Shown piece after piece: positions 25,616-34,763 of a stretch of DNA of 64,000 bases; within the stretch, counting starts at the first letter, position 1, and every line of letters begins with the position of its first letter. Where the stretch lies: contig NZ_CP014513.1 of assembly GCF_001577365.1 (NCBI RefSeq), forward strand, positions 1,612,001-1,676,000. The letters are read 5' to 3'. The notes below the pieces were generated by a model. It worked only from the letters and a program-made list of their open reading frames with translations, was not told where the DNA came from and made no database searches. The translations under genes and the position numbers were made by a program. The DNA comes from Frondihabitans sp. PAMC 28766. Its GTDB lineage: Bacteria; Actinomycetota; Actinomycetes; Actinomycetales; Microbacteriaceae.

Positions 25616-26041
25616 TCAGTAACAACGCTCCTGCAGATGTCGCGCTCGGCGTCCCCGGGGCTGAACGGCGACTCCGGTCGGCGCCACGTTGCCGATCGGG
25701 GTCGCGCCAGCCAGTCTCGCGGCCGCCACGAGGGCGTCTCGTGGGCCTATCACCACCCAATTCGCGCCGCGGACAAACCAACGGGCCTGCCCAACGGTGG
25801 GACTCCACTCCTGCAGAAATCTCGGCACCGTCTTCGAGTGGGCAAACGCTCGAACGAACACGGCAGAGCCGTCCCGTCGAAGGCAATCTGTTCCTCGGAC
25901 GGGATCGATGAAGGAAGTTTCCGCGAACACATCAAGGCGCTCGCTGCACTTCAACCCCCGGGAAAGGCGAGCGTTCACTCTTGCGAGAGCCTCGGAGTCG
26001 AGCGAGGTCGAAGCCGACGCGAACATCAAGGCCGGGCTCAA
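25616..26041 (-). CDS. Hypothetical protein, lower G+C
   Basis: A frame of up to 141 residues, start TTG at 26041 or ATG at 26026. The segment RWFVRGANWVVIGP, two conserved-looking Cys (GLKCSE and GTDCLR) and a balanced amino-acid composition suggest a real protein of small, compact fold, but I do not recognise it. The DNA is clearly less G+C-rich than its neighbours, as in the 1-2.9 kb module, suggesting recent acquisition. It is convergent with the acyl-CoA ligase and divergent from the YyaL-like gene, whose promoter lies just beyond its start. Confidence 0.55.
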   Translation of the reverse strand: MSPALMFASASTSLDSEALARVNARLSRGLKCSERLDVFAETSFIDPVRGTDCLRRDGSAVFVRAFAHSKTVPRFLQEWSPTVGQARWFVRGANWVVIGPRDALVAAARLAGATPIGNVAPTGVAVQPRGRRARHLQERCY

Positions 26042-26075
26042 GTCGGGCAGAGAGCGGGAGGCCTAGCGTGAAGAC

Positions 26076-28001
26076 GTGCCCAACCGCCTAGCCGACGCCA
26101 TCAGCCCGTACCTGCGCAGCCACGCCGACAACCCCGTCGACTGGCAGCCGTGGGGCCCCGAGCCGTTCGCCGAGGCGCGGCGGCGGGGTGTGCCCGTGAT
26201 GGTGTCGATCGGCTACTCGACGTGCCACTGGTGCCACGTGATGGCGCGCGAGAGCTTCTCGGACCGTGTCGTCGCCGAGCGGCTCAACCGCAGTTTCGTC
26301 GCGATCAAGGTCGACCGCGAAGAGCACCCCGACGTCGACTCGAGCTATCTGGCCGCCGCCAGCGCCTTCACCGGCAACCTCGGCTGGCCGCTGACCGTGT
26401 TCGTGACGCCCGACGGCCGCGCCTTCTACGCCGGCACCTACTTCCCGCCGGCGCCCGTGCAGGGCGTGCCGGCCTTCACGCAGGTGCTCGACGCGGTCGA
26501 AGACGCCTGGCTGAACCGCCGCGACGAGGTCGAGCAGAACGCTGCGCAGATCGCCGAGGCTCTGGCGGCGCAAGCCGACAGGGGCGCAGGATCCGCGGTC
26601 ACCCGCGAGCAGATCGACGGCGTCGTCCGCGACCTGGCCCGGTTCGAGGACTCCGACTTCGGCGGTTTCGGTGGCGCACCGAAGTTCCCCGTGGCGGCGG
26701 TGCAACTGCTGCTGCTCGATGTCGGAGCAGGTCCCGGCGAGGTCGCTGCCGAGGCCCGCGGGCTGGTGAAGCGCACCCTCCTCTCGATGGCCCGCTCGCC
26801 CTTGCGCGATTCCGTCGAGGGCGGCTTCTTCCGCTACTCGACTCGCCGTGACTGGCACGACCCGCACTACGAGCGGATGCTCTACGACAACGCGCAGCTG
26901 CTGCGCGCCTACTCGCGCCTCTCGGCCCTCCCTGGCGTCGACGAGCCGACGGCGGCCGAAGCCGCGGCCACGGCAGCGGGTATCGCCGACTTCCTCCTCA
27001 CCACACTCCGCACCGAAACCGGCGGCTTCGGCTCGGCGCAGGACAGCGAGAGCGACCTCGGCGAGGGCGGCTACTACGCCCTCGACGCGGCGGCCCGGGC
27101 GGGCGCGACCCCGCCGAAAGTCGACGAGAAGGTGCTGACCGGGTGGAACGGGCTCGCGATCGGCGCGCTGGCGGAGGCCGGGGTGCGCCACGCACGCAGC
27201 CACTGGGTGGTGGCTGCCGAGGTGGCGACCCGTCGCATCCTGAGCCATCACGTCACGCCCGACGGGCGCCTGCTGCGCGCGGCCACCGAGCGCGGGGTGT
27301 CGGCTGCCGTCGCGACCCTCGAGGACTACGGGATGCTCGCCGAAGGGCTCATCCGGCTGGCGCTCGCCACCGGCGACGTGTCTTACGCCGTCCAGGCGCG
27401 GCGTCTGGTCGACGGGTGCCTGCTGCCCGCCGACGACCCGCGTGTGTTCGCGGCTCCCGGCGGCGGCGACCCCGTGCTCGCGGCGCAGGGGTTGGCGCTC
27501 GCGAGCGACCCGTCCGAGGGCGCCTACCCGTCCGGGCTCGGTGCCGCGGCGACCGCGGCGCTGCTGCTCGCTCAGCTCGGGGCCGGGGGCGCTTCCGGCG
27601 GGGGTCCTGCCGGTGCCGGCTATCGGGCGGCGGCCGAGCGAGCCGTCGCGTCGGTTGCCGATCTCGCGCGCGACAACCCGCTCGCCTTCGGGGCGTCGCT
27701 GACGCTGGCGCTCGACCTGTCGGCTCCTGCGACCCAGCTCGTGGTGGTCACCGCCGAGGCGGGCGAAGCCGGCGGCGCAGGACGCGGCGACCTCGCCCGC
27801 ATCGCCCAGCGCTGGTTCTGCCCCGGCGGCGTCTCGACCGCCGTGTCAGAGACGCAGGCGGCCGCGTGGTCGGCCGCCGGCTTCGAGCTGTTCGAGTCTC
27901 GCGTGGCGGGCCCCTCCTCCGCCGCGGCCTACCTCTGCCACGACTTCGTCTGCCGTCTGCCCGCCACCCGGCCGGAGGCGCTCGCCGCCCAGCTCGGCTG
28001 A
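26076..28001 (+). CDS. Thioredoxin-domain protein of the YyaL/SSP411 family (DUF255)
   Basis: A 641-residue protein. The N-terminal thioredoxin-like domain starts [22 protein letters not shown] and has the motif CHWCHVM (about residues 49-55). The rest is an (alpha/alpha)6 barrel related to N-acylglucosamine 2-epimerase and glycoside hydrolases. The family is widespread, its biochemical role is unsettled. Start GTG at 26076 is preceded by TAGCGT six bases upstream, so the mRNA is probably leaderless. Monocistronic; a family-1 palindromic element follows the stop. Confidence 0.9.
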   Translation: MPNRLADAISPYLRSHADNPVDWQPWGPEPFAEARRRGVPVMVSIGYSTCHWCHVMARESFSDRVVAERLNRSFVAIKVDREEHPDVDSSYLAAASAFTGNLGWPLTVFVTPDGRAFYAGTYFPPAPVQGVPAFTQVLDAVEDAWLNRRDEVEQNAAQIAEALAAQADRGAGSAVTREQIDGVVRDLARFEDSDFGGFGGAPKFPVAAVQLLLLDVGAGPGEVAAEARGLVKRTLLSMARSPLRDSVEGGFFRYSTRRDWHDPHYERMLYDNAQLLRAYSRLSALPGVDEPTAAEAAATAAGIADFLLTTLRTETGGFGSAQDSESDLGEGGYYALDAAARAGATPPKVDEKVLTGWNGLAIGALAEAGVRHARSHWVVAAEVATRRILSHHVTPDGRLLRAATERGVSAAVATLEDYGMLAEGLIRLALATGDVSYAVQARRLVDGCLLPADDPRVFAAPGGGDPVLAAQGLALASDPSEGAYPSGLGAAATAALLLAQLGAGGASGGGPAGAGYRAAAERAVASVADLARDNPLAFGASLTLALDLSAPATQLVVVTAEAGEAGGAGRGDLARIAQRWFCPGGVSTAVSETQAAAWSAAGFELFESRVAGPSSAAAYLCHDFVCRLPATRPEALAAQLG

Positions 28002-28062
28002 GCCCAGGCGGCCGCGGTCGCCGGACGACGTCGACCGTCGGCGTGCACCCGGCCCCATGTCG

Positions 28063-28144
28063 CGAAAACGCGACCGATTCGCCGCCCCGGTCACATCCGT
28101 TACTGCCGCCGGGAGGTGTTCGACGCAAATCGGTCGCGATTTCG
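28063..28144. repeat. Dispersed 82-bp palindromic element, family 1, copy 1
   Basis: Begins CGAAAACGCGACCGAT and ends ATCGGTCGCGATTTCG, so the ends are inverted repeats with one mismatch and can be extended outward by three bases. A conserved interior block reads GTCACANCCGTTACTGCCGC, then GAGGTGTT. The copy at 38229-38310 has the same length with no gaps and 63 of 82 identical bases. Here it lies between the convergent YyaL-like and mannosyltransferase genes. Confidence 0.85.
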
Positions 28145-28185
28145 CGACTGGAGTCGGAGAGCGAGACAGGGGGAGGAACTACTGT

Positions 28186-29889
28186 CTACTTCCAGCTCGG
28201 AATCCAGTAGTGCAGGTTGATGTAGGCGAACGGCTCTTGGATGGCCGTCCACATCGGGTAGTAGAAGATGGTCAGCAGGATCGAGACGACCACGACCAGG
28301 CCGACTATTCGGATGCCGGCCAGCCGCCGCGACACGTCGTCGCCCCGCCCCCCGAGCACGTGCCCGAGCCCCGCGGCCAGCCCGATGACGAGGTAGGGCT
28401 CGAACGAGATCGTGTAGAACTGGAAGACCGTGCGGTGCAGGTACGCCATCCACGGCAGGTAGCCCGCCGCGATGCCGGTGAGGATCAGGCCGTACTGCCA
28501 CTGGCGATAGCGCACCAGGCGGTAGACCAAGAACAGGCAGGCCAGCACCGCGAGGTACCAGACGGCCGGGTTGGGGATCCCGGCGATCGCCTGCCCGCAG
28601 CTCTCGGCCGCCGTGCAGCCGCCTTTGCCGTCGGCGAGCCCGAGGTAGTACATGCTCGTCGGCCGCTGCACCAGCAGCCACAGGAGCGGGTTCGCCTGAT
28701 AGGGGTGCGGCGTCGACAGGCCGATGTTGAAGGCGTACATGCCGGCCTGGTAGTGCCACCAGTTCTGGAAGACGTCGGGCACCCACGCGAGACCGCCCTT
28801 CCACGGCACGCCGCCCGCTGCGATCCATTCGCGGTAGTAGCCGCCCTTGGTGACGAACCAGCCCGTCCAGCACGCGACGTAGGTGACGGCGGCGATCGGC
28901 ACCATCAACAAGAACGTGACGGGGCCCTGCTTGAAGATCGTGCCGGTGCCCCAGAACTCGACCCCGGCGCGGCGCCGCGCGGCCATGTCGACGACGACCG
29001 TGTAGACGGCGAAGATCGCGAGGAAGTACGCGCCGTTCCATTTCACCCCGGTGGCGGCGCCGAGCAGCAGGCCGGCGACGATCAGCCACGGCCGGCACCA
29101 GAGCGACGGCCCCCAGGTGAGGTCGCGGCCCGCGTGATCCATCCGGGTCACCCAGCGGTCGAGCCTCCGCTTGCTCTGATATCGGTCGAGCAGGATCGCC
29201 CCGAAGCCCAGCAGCCCGAAGAACATCACGAAGTTGTCGAGCAGCGACACCCGGCTCATCGTGATCGCCTGGCCGTCGATCGCGAGGAAGAACCCGGCCA
29301 GCACGCCGAGCAGGTTCGACTTCAGGAGGTGTCGCGCGATGAGCGTGACGAGCAGCACCGCCAGGATCCCGGCGACGGCGACGCTGAACCGCCAGCCCGC
29401 CGGGTTCGTCGGCCCGAACAGCGCCATCCCCAGGCTGATCAGCCACTTGCCGAGGGGCGGGTGGGCGACGAACTCCGGGGCCGCCGTGAAGAGGTTGACA
29501 TGGCCGGCGGCGAACTTGGCGTCGATGTTGTTCGGCCAGGTGCCCTCGTAGCCGAGGTTGTGCAGCGTCCACGCGTCTTTGACGTAGTAGGTCTCGTCGA
29601 ACACCAGCGCGTCGGGATGCCCGAGATGCCAGAGCCGCAGCACCGCGGCGATCAGGGTCACCAGGATCGGGCCGCCCCACACCCACGCCCGCACCCGCGC
29701 CGGGGTGCTCAGCACTCGGCCCCACCACGCGTCGATCCGCGTGAGCTGTGCGGGCAGGCTGCGGTGTGCGTGCCGGGGTTCGACCTCGACCGTGACGGTG
29801 CCTGCGGTGGCGGCGACCTCAGGGCCGCGGTAGCTGCCCGACCCGGAGCCGACGATCGAATCGAAGTCGTCGTCGGGCCCGGTGGTCAT
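28186..29889 (-). CDS. pmt: Protein O-mannosyltransferase (Pmt, GT39)
   Basis: A 567-residue multipass enzyme that moves mannose from polyprenyl-phosphate-mannose to Ser/Thr of exported proteins. After about 70 cytoplasmic residues the first loop has the catalytic DE pair (VFDETYYVKDAW), and GVKWNGAYF is another family hallmark. It has about ten membrane helices and a C-terminal PMT_4TMC-like segment. ATG at 29889 has TACGAT six bases upstream, a leaderless promoter. It is divergent from rsmI with 61 bases between, the standard actinobacterial arrangement. Confidence 0.94.
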   Translation of the reverse strand: MTTGPDDDFDSIVGSGSGSYRGPEVAATAGTVTVEVEPRHAHRSLPAQLTRIDAWWGRVLSTPARVRAWVWGGPILVTLIAAVLRLWHLGHPDALVFDETYYVKDAWTLHNLGYEGTWPNNIDAKFAAGHVNLFTAAPEFVAHPPLGKWLISLGMALFGPTNPAGWRFSVAVAGILAVLLVTLIARHLLKSNLLGVLAGFFLAIDGQAITMSRVSLLDNFVMFFGLLGFGAILLDRYQSKRRLDRWVTRMDHAGRDLTWGPSLWCRPWLIVAGLLLGAATGVKWNGAYFLAIFAVYTVVVDMAARRRAGVEFWGTGTIFKQGPVTFLLMVPIAAVTYVACWTGWFVTKGGYYREWIAAGGVPWKGGLAWVPDVFQNWWHYQAGMYAFNIGLSTPHPYQANPLLWLLVQRPTSMYYLGLADGKGGCTAAESCGQAIAGIPNPAVWYLAVLACLFLVYRLVRYRQWQYGLILTGIAAGYLPWMAYLHRTVFQFYTISFEPYLVIGLAAGLGHVLGGRGDDVSRRLAGIRIVGLVVVVSILLTIFYYPMWTAIQEPFAYINLHYWIPSWK

Positions 29890-29950
29890 CTGGACATCGT
29901 AAACGGACGACCTTGCCCGGTGCCGCCACCAGAACGGGGACAATGGCCGA

Positions 29951-30766
29951 GTGATCGTTCTCGCAGCCACGCCCATCGGCAACCTCGGCGACGCGTCGCG
30001 GCGCCTCATCGAGGCGCTGACGAACGCCGAGGTCGTCGCAGCCGAAGACACCCGCACGGCGATCCACCTCATGCGCGCGCTCGGCGTCGAGAACCGGCCG
30101 CGGCTCATCGCCCTCCACGAGCACAACGAGCGTGAGAAGGCAGCCGAGGTGGTCGAGCTGGCCCGCGCCGCCGACGTGCTGGTGCTGACCGATGCCGGCA
30201 TGCCGGCGATCAGCGACCCCGGGTTCCCGCTGGTCGAGGCCGCCGCCGCCGCGGGCGTGACGGTGACGGCCCTGCCCGGGCCTTCCGCCGTGCTGACCGC
30301 GCTGGCGGTGTCGGGGTTGCCGACCGACCGCTTCACGTTCGAGGGCTTTCTGCCACGAAAGCAGGGCGACCGGCGTGGCATCCTGCGCTCGCTTTCCGAC
30401 GAACGTCGCACCATGGTGTTCTTCGAGTCGCCGCACCGGCTGGCCGAGTCGCTGGCCGACGTGGCTCTCGAGCTCGGCGACGACCGCCGCGTGGTGGTCT
30501 GCCGCGAGCTGACCAAACTGCACGAAGAGGTCAGGCGGGGCAGCGCGCGTGCCCTCGCCGACTGGGCTCTCGAGGGGGTGCGGGGTGAGATCTGCATCGT
30601 GATCGCAGGATCCGAGCCCCGCGTCGTCGACCTCGACCGCGGTGTCGCGCTGGTGCTGGCCGCCGTGGCCGCCGGCGACCGGCTCAAGGATGCGGCGGGT
30701 GAGGTGGCCGAGGCGACCGGGCTCTCGAAGAGAGACCTCTATCAGGGCGCGCTGGCCGCGCGGTGA
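29951..30766 (+). CDS. rsmI: 16S rRNA (cytidine1402-2'-O)-methyltransferase RsmI
   Basis: A 271-residue tetrapyrrole-methylase-fold enzyme that 2'-O-methylates C1402 of 16S rRNA, tuning start-codon selection. Motifs: VLAATPIGNLGDAS at the N-terminus, AEDTRTA, LTDAGMPAISDPG, LPGPSAVLTAL and FEGFLPRKQGDR. Start GTG at 29951 lies six bases after GACAAT, so the mRNA is probably leaderless. It precedes metG by 41 bases, a frequent arrangement in this group, but metG has its own promoter. Confidence 0.95.
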   Translation: MIVLAATPIGNLGDASRRLIEALTNAEVVAAEDTRTAIHLMRALGVENRPRLIALHEHNEREKAAEVVELARAADVLVLTDAGMPAISDPGFPLVEAAAAAGVTVTALPGPSAVLTALAVSGLPTDRFTFEGFLPRKQGDRRGILRSLSDERRTMVFFESPHRLAESLADVALELGDDRRVVVCRELTKLHEEVRRGSARALADWALEGVRGEICIVIAGSEPRVVDLDRGVALVLAAVAAGDRLKDAAGEVAEATGLSKRDLYQGALAAR

Positions 30767-30807
30767 CGGGCCGGTAACACTGACGAGAGCGCTTTAGACT
30801 GGACGGC

Positions 30808-32379
30808 ATGCCCGTCGGCGACTCCTTCTACATCACCACGCCCATCTTCTACGTCAACGATGTGCCCCACATCGGTCACGCCTACACCGAGGTGGCGGCC
30901 GACGTGCTCGCCCGCTGGCACCGCCAGCGCGGCGACGACACCTGGCTGCTGACCGGCACCGACGAGCACGGCCAGAAGATCCAGCGCACCGCCGTCAGCC
31001 ACGACGTCACGCCGAAGGCCTGGGCCGACAAGCTCGTCGAGGAGGCCTGGAAGCCGCTGCTCGAGGCCATCGACATCACCAACGACGACTTCATCCGCAC
31101 CACCGACGAGCGCCACGAGCGCGGCGTGCAGCTGTTCCTCCAGAAGCTGTACGACGACGGCTTCATCTACCAGGGCGAGTTCGAGGGCTACTACTGCGTC
31201 GGCTGTGAAGAGTACAAGCAGCAGTCCGACCTCGTCGAGGGCACCGGGCCCTACGAGGGCGAGCTGGTCTGCGCGATCCACTCGAAGCCCGTCGAGCTGC
31301 TCAAAGAGAGCAACTACTTCTTCCGGATGAGCGACTTCGAAAAGCCGCTGCTCGACCTCTACGAGTCGCAAGCGTCCTTCATCCAGCCCGAGAGCGTCCG
31401 CAACGAGATCGTGTCGTTCGTCAAGCAGGGTCTCCGCGACCTCTCGATCTCGCGCGCCTCGTTCGACTGGGGCATCAAGGTGCCGTGGGACGACTCGCAC
31501 GTCGTCTACGTCTGGTTCGACGCGTTGCTCAACTACGTCACGGCCGTCGGCTACGGCGTCGACGACGAGGAGTTCGGCCGCCGCTGGCCGGCCATGCACC
31601 TCGTCGGTAAAGACATTGCGCGGTTCCACGCCGTCATCTGGCCGGCCATGCTCATGGCTGCCGGCCTGCCCGTGCCGAAGAACGTCTTCGGTCACGGCTG
31701 GCTGCTCGTCGGGGGCGAGAAGATGTCGAAGTCGAAGCTGACCGGCATCGCGCCGCAGCAGATCACCGACACGTTCGGCGTCGACGCCTTCCGCTATTAC
31801 TTCATGCGCGCCATCACCTTCGGCCAGGACGGCAACTTCTCGTGGGAGGACATTTCTGCGCGCTACCAGGCCGAGCTCGCCAACGGCTTCGGCAACCTGG
31901 CGTCGCGCATCATCGCGATGATCACGCGCTACTTCGACGGCACCGTGCCCGTTGCGGGCGACCTCACCGAGCAGGACCTCGTGATCCGCCAGACCGAGCT
32001 GCGGGTGACCGAAGGCGCCGACGAGGCGATCGGCCGCTACGCGATCAACGAGGCGGTGAGCACCATCTGGGAGCTCGTCGACGCCCTGAACGGCTACATC
32101 ACCGAGCAGGAGCCGTGGAAGCTCGCCAAAGACGAGGCCTCTCGCGAGCGCCTCGGCACGGTGCTGGCCACGGCGCTGCGCGGCTTGGGCACGCTGACGG
32201 TGCTGCTCAGCCCGTTCATCCCGGGCGCCGCACACCGCCTGTGGGAGAGCATCGGGCAGGGCGAGCTGACCAGCCAGAACATCGACCACGCGGCCGAGTG
32301 GTCGTCGGCGCCCAGCGTGAAGCCGCTGGAGTCGACGCTCTTCCCGCGCATCGAGCAGCCGGAGCCGGCCACCGCGTGA
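30808..32379 (+). CDS. metG: Methionine-tRNA ligase
   Basis: A 523-residue class I aminoacyl-tRNA synthetase that charges tRNA-Met. HIGH appears as PHIGHAYTEV (about residues 20-29), KMSKS as EKMSKSKLTG, and the anticodon-binding helical domain follows. No C-terminal tRNA-binding extension, as is usual for the short actinobacterial form. The single CxxC (YYCVGCEEY) indicates a connective peptide with one knuckle-type element. TAGACT lies seven bases before the ATG, a leaderless promoter. Its stop overlaps the tatD start (GTGA). Confidence 0.96.
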   Translation: MPVGDSFYITTPIFYVNDVPHIGHAYTEVAADVLARWHRQRGDDTWLLTGTDEHGQKIQRTAVSHDVTPKAWADKLVEEAWKPLLEAIDITNDDFIRTTDERHERGVQLFLQKLYDDGFIYQGEFEGYYCVGCEEYKQQSDLVEGTGPYEGELVCAIHSKPVELLKESNYFFRMSDFEKPLLDLYESQASFIQPESVRNEIVSFVKQGLRDLSISRASFDWGIKVPWDDSHVVYVWFDALLNYVTAVGYGVDDEEFGRRWPAMHLVGKDIARFHAVIWPAMLMAAGLPVPKNVFGHGWLLVGGEKMSKSKLTGIAPQQITDTFGVDAFRYYFMRAITFGQDGNFSWEDISARYQAELANGFGNLASRIIAMITRYFDGTVPVAGDLTEQDLVIRQTELRVTEGADEAIGRYAINEAVSTIWELVDALNGYITEQEPWKLAKDEASRERLGTVLATALRGLGTLTVLLSPFIPGAAHRLWESIGQGELTSQNIDHAAEWSSAPSVKPLESTLFPRIEQPEPATA

Positions 32380-33340
32380 GCGACTCCCAGCCCGGCCGCG
32401 ACGACGCGGCAGCGCGCGACGCCGAGTTCATCCGCAAGCGCGCCGACCAGGCTCCCGACGGCCAGAAGCGCGACCTGTCATACCCGCCGCTGCCCTCGGC
32501 CCTGACCGTGCCGGTGTACGACAACCACACCCACCTGGAGATCCAGGACGGCGAGGGGCTCGACTACCGCGAGCACCTCGATCGCGCCTCCAGCGTCGGC
32601 ATCCGCGGCGTGGTGCAGGTCGGCAACGACCTCGAGACGTCGCGATGGTCGGCCGAGATCGCCGCCCGCGAGCCTCGCGTCCTGGCGGCCGTCGCGCTGC
32701 ACCCCAACGAAGCGCCACGCTACGCCGCCGAGGGTCGGCTCGACGAAGCCCTGGCCGAGATCGACGAGCTGGCCGGGCGCCCCGCGTCCGGGCGGTCGGC
32801 GAGACCGGACTCGACTGGTTCCGGCTGGGGCAGGACGGGCGCGACGAGGCCGAGTCGCGTCGAGCCCAGATCGAGTCGTTCGAAGCCCACATCGCGATCG
32901 CCAAGGAGCACGGCCTCGCCCTCCAGATCCACGACCGCAACGCGCACGACGACGTCGTCGAGACGCTGAAGCGCGTGGGCGCTCCCGACAAGACCGTCTT
33001 CCACTGTTTCTCGGGCGGCCCCGAGCTGGCGAGCGTCTGCGCCGAGAACGGCTGGTACATGTCGTTCGCCGGCACCGTCACGTTCAAGAACGCCCAGCCC
33101 TTGCGTGACGCGCTCGTGCAGGCGCCGCGCAACCTGATCATGGTCGAGACCGACGCGCCCTTCCTCACCCCGACGCCCTTCCGCGGCCGACCGAACGCCC
33201 CCTACCTGATCCCGCTCACCCTCCGATCGATGGCCGAGACGATCGGCACCGACGTGTCGATGCTCGCGGCGCAGATCACCTCGACGACCGAGCTGGTCTA
33301 CGGCACGTGGGAGTCCGAACCGATCCTGATCGAGGCCTAG
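32376..33340 (+). pseudogene. tatD: TatD-family metal-dependent DNase, frame broken by one missing C
   Basis: Restoring one base gives a 321-residue TatD hydrolase (3'-5' nuclease). Metal ligands are visible: NHTHLE, the Glu in GETGLDW, HDRNAH, HCFSGG, and the Asp in ETDAPFLTP. The first part is read in one frame up to DELAGRP and the rest in another from RVRAVGETG. Adding a C to the run CCCC at 32780-32783 joins them exactly. Start GTG at 32376 overlaps metG. The frame ends at TAG 33338-33340, which overlaps the rsmA start. Because all other residues are conserved, a sequencing error is more likely than real loss. Confidence 0.85.
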
Positions 33341-34191
33341 TGGCGTCGACCCTGCTGGGCCCCGCCGAGATCCGCGACCTCGCCGACCTCCTCGGCATCC
33401 AGCCCACCAAGAAGCTCGGGCAGAACTTCGTGCACGACGCCAACACGGTGCGCAGGATCGTGACGGCGTCGCGGGTCACGGAGGGCACCTCCGTCGTCGA
33501 GATCGGGCCCGGCCTCGGGTCGCTGACCCTCGGGCTGCTCGAGCGCGGCGCGGTCGTCACCGCCGTCGAGATCGACAAGCGCCTCGCCGAGCAGCTGCCC
33601 GAGACCGTCCGGCTGCTGCAGCCCGGCGCGGAGCTGACGCTGATCGTCGACGACGCGATGCGGGTGGTCTCCCTCCCGACCGAGCCGACCCACCTCGTCG
33701 CCAACCTGCCGTACAACATCTCCGTGCCGGTGCTGCTGCACTTCTTGGAGCACTTCCCGTCGCTGACCCGCGGCCTCGTGATGGTGCAGGCCGAGGTCGG
33801 GCAGCGTCTCGCCGCGGATCCTGGGTCGAAGGTCTACGGGTCTCCGAGCATCAAGGCCGCCTGGTACGGCGAGTGGTCGACGGCCGGGCTCGTGTCTCGT
33901 CAGGTCTTCTGGCCGGTGCCGAACGTCGACAGCATCCTCGTCGCGTACGACCGGCGCGAGCCGAAGGGCACCGAGCCCGAGCGCGTGGCCACGTTCGAAC
34001 TCGTCGACGCGGCCTTCCAGCAGCGGCGCAAGATGCTGCGGCAGTCGCTGTCGAGCGTGTTCGGATCGTCTGGCGAGGCCTCCGACACGATCGAGGCGGC
34101 CGGTCTCAAAGCGACCAGCCGCGGCGAAGAGCTGACCGTCGACGACTTCCTGGCCATCGCTCGGGTGCGCCTGGCCGCGGCCGGCTCGTAG
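33340..34191 (+). CDS. rsmA: 16S rRNA (adenine1518/1519-N6)-dimethyltransferase RsmA (KsgA)
   Basis: A 283-residue SAM-dependent enzyme that dimethylates A1518 and A1519 late in small-subunit assembly. Motifs: KKLGQNFVHDANTVRRI at the N-terminus, SAM-binding VVEIGPGLGSLT, and the catalytic NLPYNIS. Start GTG at 33340 overlaps the tatD stop by one base and removes 11 unconserved residues from a longer frame. metG-tatD-rsmA-ispE is a classical actinobacterial order; here two genes separate rsmA from ispE by several kilobases. Confidence 0.96.
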   Translation: MASTLLGPAEIRDLADLLGIQPTKKLGQNFVHDANTVRRIVTASRVTEGTSVVEIGPGLGSLTLGLLERGAVVTAVEIDKRLAEQLPETVRLLQPGAELTLIVDDAMRVVSLPTEPTHLVANLPYNISVPVLLHFLEHFPSLTRGLVMVQAEVGQRLAADPGSKVYGSPSIKAAWYGEWSTAGLVSRQVFWPVPNVDSILVAYDRREPKGTEPERVATFELVDAAFQQRRKMLRQSLSSVFGSSGEASDTIEAAGLKATSRGEELTVDDFLAIARVRLAAAGS

Positions 34192-34763
34192 TGGGCGTGT
34201 CGCCGAAGAGGCAGGCCGGCGGCGGCCAAGGCTCCGGCGGGCTGAGCGACGCCAAGCTCGCCGCCCGCACCGGGCGGAGCGTGCAGGCCTGGTTCGAGAT
34301 CCTCGACGCCGAGAACGGCGCGCGGCTCTCGCTCGAGCAGATCGTGTCGCTGCTCGTCGACGTCTACGAGGCCCCCGAGTGGGGCGCCCGGTCGGTCGCC
34401 GTCCGCTACCACCAGGATCACGGCATCGCCCTGCCGGGCCGGCAGCCCGACGGCACGTTCGAGGTGTCGGTGAGCCGCAGCATGCGGGGCGCGCAGACCG
34501 CGTTGCTCGACGCAGCGATCGCGCGGGTGTCGGCAGCCGTGAAGCAGGATCCCGATGCCGTTCACCGCACCCCCGATCGCACCACTTCGACCTGGCAGCT
34601 GCCCGGCGGAGACGAGTTGACCGCGCGTGTGGCCGGGCCCTCGACCGGTGGCAACTGCGCCCTGTCGCTCGTGCAGTCGGGGATCCGCCTGCCCGAGCTG
34701 GTCGCGGGTGTGCGGCGCACCCTCGACAAGGTGATCCTGCAGGTGGTCGCTGACGCCGCCTAG
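34191..34763 (+). CDS. DUF4287/DUF5655 domain protein
   Basis: A 190-residue cytoplasmic protein. The N-terminal helical part (LAARTGRSVQAWFEILDA, then YEAPEWGARSVAVRYHQDHG) fits DUF4287. The C-terminal half, with TTSTWQLPGGDELTARVAG, resembles an SRPBCC or DUF5655-like beta fold. No enzymatic function is known. Start GTG at 34191 overlaps the rsmA stop by one base, so it is co-transcribed. Its stop codon shares the tetranucleotide CTAG with the stop of the convergent secreted-protein gene. Confidence 0.7.
   Translation: MGVSPKRQAGGGQGSGGLSDAKLAARTGRSVQAWFEILDAENGARLSLEQIVSLLVDVYEAPEWGARSVAVRYHQDHGIALPGRQPDGTFEVSVSRSMRGAQTALLDAAIARVSAAVKQDPDAVHRTPDRTTSTWQLPGGDELTARVAGPSTGGNCALSLVQSGIRLPELVAGVRRTLDKVILQVVADAA

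Noticed and set aside
32376..33340. Programmed frameshifting in tatD
   Set aside because: The break is a short C run without a slippery heptamer or stimulatory structure, and four other genes show the same single-base loss; error is the simpler explanation.
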